Assembly: GCF_015714725.1 (NCBI RefSeq)
Contig: NZ_WBKM01000194.1
Span: forward strand, 1 to 49,065
Direction of reading: 5' to 3'
Origin: Nostoc sp. WHI
GTDB lineage: Bacteria; Cyanobacteriota; Cyanobacteriia; Cyanobacteriales; Nostocaceae
Length of the DNA: 49,065 nucleotides
Shown here: piece by piece, positions 43,765 to 49,065 of the stretch
Position numbering within the stretch: position 1 is the first letter of the stretch
Layout: every line of letters starts with the position of its first letter
The notes under the pieces: generated by a model
What the model was told of the DNA's origin: nothing
The model's database searches: none
Seen by the model: the letters and a program-made list of their open reading frames with translations, nothing else
Program-made: the position numbers and the translations under genes

Positions 43765-44757
43765 TCACCTTCCCCATTGAAAAATTGCCGCGCCCCAGGT
43801 AAGACCGGCACCAAAACCAGATGTAGCAACGATGTCATTGGGTTTAATTTTGCCTTGTCGTACTGCTTCATCTAAAGCTAAGGGGATGGAAGCAGCAGAG
43901 GTATTGCCGTACTGGGCGAGATTACTGATAATCTTGTGTTCTGGGATATTTAGGCGTTGGGCAACGGCATCAATAATCCGCTGATTGGCTTGATGCAATA
44001 GCAGCCAATCTATTTGGTCAACACTGAGGTTGGCTTGAAACAAGGCTTTGTCAATGATTTCTGGCACTTTTTGGACTGCAAAGCGGTAGACTTCTTTGCC
44101 GTTCATAGTAATGGGTTGGTAAGTACCTTTAGTGATATTTACACCTGAGAGTAGTTCTTGGGAAGTGCCTGCGTATGCAAGGTTGAGGTGATGGTTTTGA
44201 GTCCCATCACTTTTAAGTGCAAATCCCAATAAGCGATCGCTTTTGTCAGCCTGCAATACTACTGCTCCTGCACCATCGCCGAATAATACACAACTGCGCC
44301 GATCTTGCCAATCTACCCAGCGAGAGAGAACATCTGCCCCTATCAACAGTACATTTCGATAAACACCTGTTCTGATGTATTGGGCTGCTGTAACTAGACC
44401 AAACACAAAGCCGGAGCAGGCAGCTGTCAAGTCAAAAGCTACTGCGTTGGTGGCTCCTAATTGAGCCTGTACTTGACAAGCACTACCAAATAGATCATCA
44501 GGGGTAGAAGTCGCCAGCAGAATCAGGTCTAAGTCTTCTGGTTTGATTCCCGAAGCTGCGATCGCCTGAATGCTGGCAGCAGTGGCGAGTCCACTCAATG
44601 ACTCGGATGGCAGCGCTAATCGCCGTTGACGAATTCCGGTTCTTGTAGTAATCCACTCGTCTGAAGTTTCAACCAGTTCAGTCAATCTCTGGTTGTGCAG
44701 GGAAGTTGCTGGTACTGCCGAGCCACTTCCCGTAATTGCTATACCTAAGTTTTGCAC
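43765..44757 (-). CDS. fabH: 3-oxoacyl-[acyl carrier protein] synthase III
   Basis: 330 residues. Condenses acetyl-CoA with malonyl-ACP to start fatty acid synthesis. Catalytic triad visible: Cys in DLTAACSGFVFGL, His in LLHQANQRIID, Asn in QYGNTSAASIPLAL. Also TSDEWITTRTGIRQRR at the N-terminus and the C-terminal SGFGAGLTWGAAIF. Normal length. Between plsX and fabD. Confidence 0.97.
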   Translation of the reverse strand: MQNLGIAITGSGSAVPATSLHNQRLTELVETSDEWITTRTGIRQRRLALPSESLSGLATAASIQAIAASGIKPEDLDLILLATSTPDDLFGSACQVQAQLGATNAVAFDLTAACSGFVFGLVTAAQYIRTGVYRNVLLIGADVLSRWVDWQDRRSCVLFGDGAGAVVLQADKSDRLLGFALKSDGTQNHHLNLAYAGTSQELLSGVNITKGTYQPITMNGKEVYRFAVQKVPEIIDKALFQANLSVDQIDWLLLHQANQRIIDAVAQRLNIPEHKIISNLAQYGNTSAASIPLALDEAVRQGKIKPNDIVATSGFGAGLTWGAAIFQWGR

Positions 44758-44785
44758 TCCTAATCTCCCGAGCTATTAGCTTTTT

Positions 44786-44862
44786 GTCTTTTGTCCCTTG
44801 TCTTTCGTCCTTTGTCTTTCGTCCTTGGAAATGACTAATGACTAATGACTCATGACTTATAA
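44786..44862. repeat. STRR-like heptamer arrays between plsX and fabH
   Basis: TTGTCTTTCGTCC-type units followed by ATGACTA heptamers. They fill the gap between plsX and fabH. Confidence 0.75.
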
Positions 44863-44870
44863 CTGAATCG

Positions 44871-45893
44871 CTAACCGCTCTCGCGCTCTAGGATATATTG
44901 GGACTGAATTCGTTGTACTACCTGGTTGTCAACAGCTTCTTTTGCCATGCGAATTGCATTAAAAATTGAAGGTGCTTGTGAGCTACCGTGACCGATAAAA
45001 CAGACTCCTGCTACGCCTAACAGCAAGGCTCCGCCGTGTTCTGCGTGATCCATCCGTTGCTTAATCCGCTTCAGGTTTGGTTTTAATAGTGCTGAACCGA
45101 TTTGACCGTGCAATCCTTGGGGTAGTTCTTCCCGTAAAATTTGCAGGATAACTTCTCCGACTGCTTCGGCAAATTTTAACAATATATTGCCGACAAAGCC
45201 ATCACAGACAATCACATCAAAGCGACCGGAAAGGACATCACGCCCTTCGGCATTGCCAATAAAATTAATTTGAGAATTTTCGCTTAACATTTGGTGGGCG
45301 CGAACGGCTGCGTCATTGCCTTTAGAGTCTTCTTCGCCGATATTCAACAAACCTACCTTCGGTTCAGTTGTACCTAAGACATACTGACTGTAAGCCGATC
45401 CCATGACACCAAACTGCTCTAAAAACTTCGGACGGCAGTCTACATTCGCACCGACATCAAGCACCAGCACTGGCTTACCAGCGATAATCGTGGGAAAAAC
45501 TGTCCCAATTGCTGGGCGGTCAATTCCCGGCAATCGTCCTAAGCGGAGCAAGGCTGATGCCATAGCTGCCCCAGAGTGACCTGCGGAAAATACGGCATCT
45601 GCTTGCTGCTGCTTGACCAAATCCATCGCCACATTGATGGAAGCCTTGGGTTTGCGTCTAACAGCGTTTAAAGGCTCCTCATCCATTGCGATCGTTTCCA
45701 TAGCAGTCACGATCTCCACCTGCCCTAAGTTTGTTTTTGGCGGCAAGGCGGCTTCAATTTTTTGGGGATCACCAACTAACAAGATATTCACACCCAATTC
45801 TTCTCGTGCTCGCAGTGCGCCAGCAACGATTTCACTAGGTGCGTGATCCCCCCCCATTGCGTCAATTGCGATCCGTACGCGAGTCGATCCCAT
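44871..45893 (-). CDS. plsX: Phosphate acyltransferase PlsX
   Basis: 340 residues. Makes acyl phosphate from acyl-ACP for phospholipid synthesis. Begins RIAIDAMGGDHAPSEIVAGA, the PlsX signature, with DAVFSAGHSGAAMASALLRL, LDVGANVDCRPKFLEQF, GNAEGRDVL and CDGFVGNILLKFAE. Normal length. First gene of plsX-fabH-fabD; the promoter probably lies in the 400-bp gap at 45894-46291. Confidence 0.97.
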   Translation of the reverse strand: MGSTRVRIAIDAMGGDHAPSEIVAGALRAREELGVNILLVGDPQKIEAALPPKTNLGQVEIVTAMETIAMDEEPLNAVRRKPKASINVAMDLVKQQQADAVFSAGHSGAAMASALLRLGRLPGIDRPAIGTVFPTIIAGKPVLVLDVGANVDCRPKFLEQFGVMGSAYSQYVLGTTEPKVGLLNIGEEDSKGNDAAVRAHQMLSENSQINFIGNAEGRDVLSGRFDVIVCDGFVGNILLKFAEAVGEVILQILREELPQGLHGQIGSALLKPNLKRIKQRMDHAEHGGALLLGVAGVCFIGHGSSQAPSIFNAIRMAKEAVDNQVVQRIQSQYILERESG

Positions 45894-46120
45894 TGCTCAG
45901 AGCTTCTAGAAACCTTACAAATTTTACCAGATGGCTTTGCTTAAAAAGCTTAACTTTCTTAGAGCTAAATTACTTCTGTAATTATTGCAACAATTTTTGG
46001 TGGCAAGCTCAAGGTAGCACGAATTGTTGGGTATTGGACAATTGGGAATAGTATGCATTCACCAAAATAGGTCGTTTTAGGCTTTTATTGATCATTCTTT
46101 GATGGAAACTAGACCCGTAC

Positions 46121-46171
46121 CGTAGGGGCAATACCCTGCGGGAAGCTAAAGCTACATGAATTGCCCCTACG
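46121..46171. repeat. Inverted repeat CGTAGGGGCAAT
   Basis: CGTAGGGGCAAT (46121-46132) and ATTGCCCCTACG (46160-46171) are perfect 12-bp arms around a 27-bp loop that includes CCCTGCGGG. This is a widespread cyanobacterial palindrome type. It lies between the divergent plsX and cheB-like genes. Confidence 0.85.
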
Positions 46172-46210
46172 ACAGATATGGTTCTTCAAATAATCCATGT
46201 TTCGTCTTCC

Positions 46211-46230
46211 CTGTCAATGCGTAAGTCCTA
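46211..46230. repeat. Solo copy of the AGGACTTACGCA element end
   Basis: The 20 bp CTGTCAATGCGTAAGTCCTA are identical to the right end of the element at 32673-32870. No partner end is seen nearby, so it is a solo or truncated copy. Confidence 0.75.
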
Positions 46231-46291
46231 TACTTTTAAAACTAACTCTTAAAATTGAAACCCACATTCTACAGGTGTGAGGACTAAACAA

Positions 46292-46852
46292 GTGTCGTTT
46301 AAAATTGTGGTAATTGGTACTTCTTTGGGCGGATTATCAGCATTGAAAATTCTCTTGGTAAACTTACCACCAGACTTTCCAGTGCCGATCGCGATCGTGC
46401 AACACCGTCATAAAGAGAGCAGCAACACACTCAAGGAATTATTACAAGAATCCACTTCGTTGTTGATTCGAGAAGTGGAAGACAAAGATGAAATACTACC
46501 AAAGTATATTTACTTAGCTCCAGCAAATTATCACTTGCTGGTTGAACTAGGTCACTTTGCTCTTTCGACTGATGAGCTTGTTTCTTATGCCCGACCATCT
46601 ATCGATGTGCTGTTTGAGTCGGCAGCTGATATCTACACTGAGCAAGTTATTGGTGTAATATTGACAGGAGCAAACCAAGATGGTGTGCAAGGCCTTAAGA
46701 AAATAAAAGCGCGGGGAGGGCTTGCTATTGTACAGGAACCTGCCACCTCTGAGAGCTACGTTATGCCACAGGCAGCAATTTCTGCTGTTGCAGTAGACTG
46801 GATTTTGACACTAAAAGACATTGCTTCCCAGATGGTCAAGCTTTGTCACTAA
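46292..46852 (+). CDS. CheB-type protein-glutamate methylesterase domain, stand-alone
   Basis: About 186 residues. I prefer GTG 46292, which has GAGGA eight bases upstream, over GTG 46277. CheB catalytic domain: nucleophile Ser in GTSLGGLSALK, His in IVQHRHKES, Asp in GVILTGANQDGVQGL; YLAPANYHLLVE and VMPQAAI are also typical. The usual N-terminal receiver is absent, so activity is not controlled by phosphorylation in cis. No CheR or chemoreceptor gene is nearby. It lies 16 bp before a hybrid histidine kinase and is probably cotranscribed; such pairs occur in cyanobacterial multi-sensor systems. Confidence 0.92.
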   Translation: MSFKIVVIGTSLGGLSALKILLVNLPPDFPVPIAIVQHRHKESSNTLKELLQESTSLLIREVEDKDEILPKYIYLAPANYHLLVELGHFALSTDELVSYARPSIDVLFESAADIYTEQVIGVILTGANQDGVQGLKKIKARGGLAIVQEPATSESYVMPQAAISAVAVDWILTLKDIASQMVKLCH

Positions 46853-46868
46853 TCACGGACATGAACCC

Positions 46869-49052
46869 ATGCAGATGGAACCCAAAGTAAATATCCTTTT
46901 GGTAGATGATAAACTAGAAAATTTGCTAGCACTAGAGGCGATCCTAGAAAAACTAGGGGAAAATCTCGTAAGAGCGACTTCTGGGGAAGAAGCTTTGAGG
47001 TGTCTGCTGCATCAAGATTTTGCGGTGATTTTGCTGGATGTGCAAATGCCAGGGATGGATGGCTTTGAAACTGCTACCATGATTCGCAATCGGGGGCGAT
47101 CGCGTCACACTCCGATTATCTTTCTTACCGCCTTTAGCACCAGTGACCAAATGCTGTTTAAAGGCTATGCCTTGGGTGCAGTTGATTATTTGCTCAAACC
47201 ATTAGACCCCAATATCTTGACTTCTAAAGTCACAGTATTTGTTGAACTATTTAAGAAAACAGAAGCCGTCAAGCAACAAGCAGATCAGCTAGTAGCTGTG
47301 AATGGGTCACTCAGGCAAAGTGAAGAGCGATTGCGATCGCTGAGTACCTGCTCACCCGTTGGCATTTTTGAAATTGATACTGAAGGCGGCTGTAGATATA
47401 CTAATCCCCGCTATCAAGCAATTTGTGGCTTGATAGCGGCAGAGAGTTTAGAAAAGAGCTGGTTGGAATCTGTTCATCCAGAAGACAAAGAACGAGCAGT
47501 TGCCAGTTGGTCTGCCTATATTCAGGAAGATCGCGACTACTCGGAAGAGTTTCGCTTTCAAACTGCTCATGGTAGCATCCGTTGGGTTCAGGTTCGCTCA
47601 TCACCAATGCTTTCCGGTCAAGGAGAATTGTTGGGGTATGTAGGCACCCTCGAAGATATTACTGAACGCAAGCAGGCAGAAGAAGTCCGCGCTCAAGTGA
47701 TTCGAGAACAGACGGCAAGACAGGAAGCAGAAGCAGCAAATCGGATGAAAGATGAGTTTCTCGCCGTTCTCTCCCACGAACTCCGCACACCCTTAACCTC
47801 AATGCTGGGCTGGTCAAAAATCCTGCGCTCTAAGAAACTTGATGACAAAGCTACTTCCCGCGCTCTAGAGGCGATTGAACGCAACGCTGTATCTCAGATG
47901 CAACTAATTGAGGATATCTTGGATGTATCCCGGATTATCCGTGGTCAGTTGCGGTTAAATGTATCTGCTGTGAATCTGATCTCCGTGATGGAAGCAGCTC
48001 TGGAAGCAGTGCGTCCCCTGGCAGAGCCAAAAGATATTCAATTAAATACTTTCCTGGATACTTCGGTAGGGTCAGTTTATGGCGATCCAGCCCGTTTACA
48101 GCAAGTTGTCTGGAACTTACTAACTAATGCCATTAAGTTTACATCTAAGGGTGGTAGGGTAGAAGTTAGGCTATCAACCTATTTTGGATTTTCGATTTCA
48201 GACTGTGGATTGGGATCTGATGGTGAAAATTTAGACTCTTCAAACATTGATGAAAGCAGTAATCTAAAATCCGTCTTGGAAAGTTCTGATGATCGGGAAG
48301 CGACCCTCAGACTTTCCGCAAAATCTCAAAATAAAAAATCTCAGTACGCTCAAATTCAAGTTATCGATACAGGTATTGGCATCAGTCCAGAGTTTTTACC
48401 GAAAGTATTTGAGCGTTTCCGGCAAGCAGACAGTACTACAACGCGATCGCACAATGGATTAGGACTAGGATTAGCGATCGTCCGTCATTTAGTAGAACTG
48501 CACAAAGGCACAATCTTTGCCCAAAGTCCGGGCACAGGACAAGGAGCAATCTTTACTGTGAGACTACCACTGCTACAAGACAATAGGGGCAGCAGGGGGA
48601 ATAAAGAAGCAGTAGAAGAAACTTCCTCCCTTGTAGATTCTATGTCCTTTGCTGGATTAAGGGTTTTAGTTGTAGATGATGAAGCAGATACCCGTAACTT
48701 TCTCAGTTTTATGTTTGAAGACTATGGGGCATTTGCCACTGCGGTAGCATCAGTCGATGAAGCGCTAGCAGTACTTGAACAAGCAAAACCAGATATCCTG
48801 ATTAGCGACATCGGCATGTCAGAACAAAATGGTTATACGCTGATTCGGAAACTGCGGTCTTTAGAACCAGAAAAAGGTGGATGCATCCCGGCGATCGCTT
48901 TAACAGCATACACGCGAGAAGAAGACCGCTTAGAAGCGCTTTCAGCAGGGTTTCAGCAGCATTTATCTAAGCCCATAGACCCCACTAAATTGATTGCTGT
49001 GGTTGCCAGCCTATTAAAAATACCTGTGGAAGTTCCAGTAAGTTTATTTTGA
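46869..49052 (+). CDS. Hybrid histidine kinase: REC-PAS-HisKA-HATPase-REC
   Basis: 727 residues from ATG 46869; an earlier TTG (46821) would overlap cheB. An N-terminal receiver (ILLVDDK, phospho-Asp in ILLDVQMPGMDG, LLKPLDP) is followed by a PAS domain (SPVGIFEIDTEGGCRYTNPRY), PAC and coiled coil, HisKA with FLAVLSHELRTPLTSMLGW, HATPase (NLLTNAIKFTS, DTGIGIS, GLGLGLAIVRHLVEL) and a second receiver (VLVVDDEADT, LISDIGMSEQNGY, SKPIDP). Both receivers keep their Asp. Between the N box and G1 box is an extra ~55-residue Ser/Asp-rich insertion (48180-48345) that includes intergenic-type repeat DNA. Cytoplasmic; signal unknown. Confidence 0.95.
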   Translation: MQMEPKVNILLVDDKLENLLALEAILEKLGENLVRATSGEEALRCLLHQDFAVILLDVQMPGMDGFETATMIRNRGRSRHTPIIFLTAFSTSDQMLFKGYALGAVDYLLKPLDPNILTSKVTVFVELFKKTEAVKQQADQLVAVNGSLRQSEERLRSLSTCSPVGIFEIDTEGGCRYTNPRYQAICGLIAAESLEKSWLESVHPEDKERAVASWSAYIQEDRDYSEEFRFQTAHGSIRWVQVRSSPMLSGQGELLGYVGTLEDITERKQAEEVRAQVIREQTARQEAEAANRMKDEFLAVLSHELRTPLTSMLGWSKILRSKKLDDKATSRALEAIERNAVSQMQLIEDILDVSRIIRGQLRLNVSAVNLISVMEAALEAVRPLAEPKDIQLNTFLDTSVGSVYGDPARLQQVVWNLLTNAIKFTSKGGRVEVRLSTYFGFSISDCGLGSDGENLDSSNIDESSNLKSVLESSDDREATLRLSAKSQNKKSQYAQIQVIDTGIGISPEFLPKVFERFRQADSTTTRSHNGLGLGLAIVRHLVELHKGTIFAQSPGTGQGAIFTVRLPLLQDNRGSRGNKEAVEETSSLVDSMSFAGLRVLVVDDEADTRNFLSFMFEDYGAFATAVASVDEALAVLEQAKPDILISDIGMSEQNGYTLIRKLRSLEPEKGGCIPAIALTAYTREEDRLEALSAGFQQHLSKPIDPTKLIAVVASLLKIPVEVPVSLF

Positions 49053-49065
49053 ACTGGGGAGCAGG

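Overview
The window looks like chromosomal DNA of a filamentous, heterocyst-forming cyanobacterium of the Nostoc/Anabaena group. Evidence for this includes the dense HIP1 octamer (GCGATCGC), heptamer tandem repeats (STRR), AATCTAAAATCC-type repeats, petG and cytM, the C-terminal half of a split-intein DnaE, a PEP-CTERM protein, DUF3370, Uma2 genes and very large hybrid kinases. I see no rRNA, tRNA or CRISPR array. All assignments are read from sequence and family knowledge, with no database search.

Layout. 1-3.6 kb is an accessory stretch: a small HExxH protein, an acidic-repeat protein, and a complete type II restriction-modification system resembling BglII (methyltransferase on +, convergent with a controller-like HTH gene and the endonuclease on -). 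3.7-10.5 kb is housekeeping: cbiG-cobJ fusion (cobalamin), lipB, S-formylglutathione hydrolase, cytM and petG, rsmD, hisH, and a C15-type peptidase. 10.5-14.8 kb holds an intact DUF3370 gene, two decayed DUF3370 fragments, two related MITEs with perfect 8-bp target duplications, and a deacetylase/phosphodiester-glycosidase fusion. 14.8-21.2 kb carries an 1801-residue Ser/Thr kinase-ATPase-GAF-histidine kinase, a coiled-coil protein and a receiver lacking its phospho-acceptor Asp. 21.4-25.8 kb has an unknown 437-residue protein, a Uma2 protein, a possible PD-(D/E)XK protein and dnaE-C.

26-31.3 kb is a minus-strand group for GDP-fucose and exopolysaccharide synthesis (glycosyltransferase, initiating sugar transferase, gmd, fcl), ending in 5-formyl-THF cyclo-ligase. 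31.6-35.5 kb mixes a CSP41-like epimerase, a fossil bed (Uma2 and transposase fragments plus a MITE), a PEP-CTERM protein, an SMP-30 lactonase, a 21-bp minisatellite and an orphan HicB with a MITE at its start codon. 35.6-45.9 kb is again mostly core metabolism: pgsA, aspA, a DUF362 protein, ppa, panD, a metallo-beta-lactamase-fold protein that has lost its HxHxDH motif, and plsX-fabH-fabD. 46.3-49.05 kb ends with a CheB-type methylesterase and a REC-PAS-HK-REC hybrid kinase.

The observations I rate highest are: (1) the BglII-like endonuclease, whose conserved N-terminus has no ATG/GTG/TTG start and seems to begin at an AUA/AUC/AUU codon, or by frameshift from the controller gene, together with a by-eye absence of AGATCT in the whole window; (2) the paired MITEs and DUF3370 fossils; (3) two pseudoenzyme-like proteins (metal-free MBL fold and Asp-to-Asn receiver); (4) repeat sequences that entered reading frames without breaking them.
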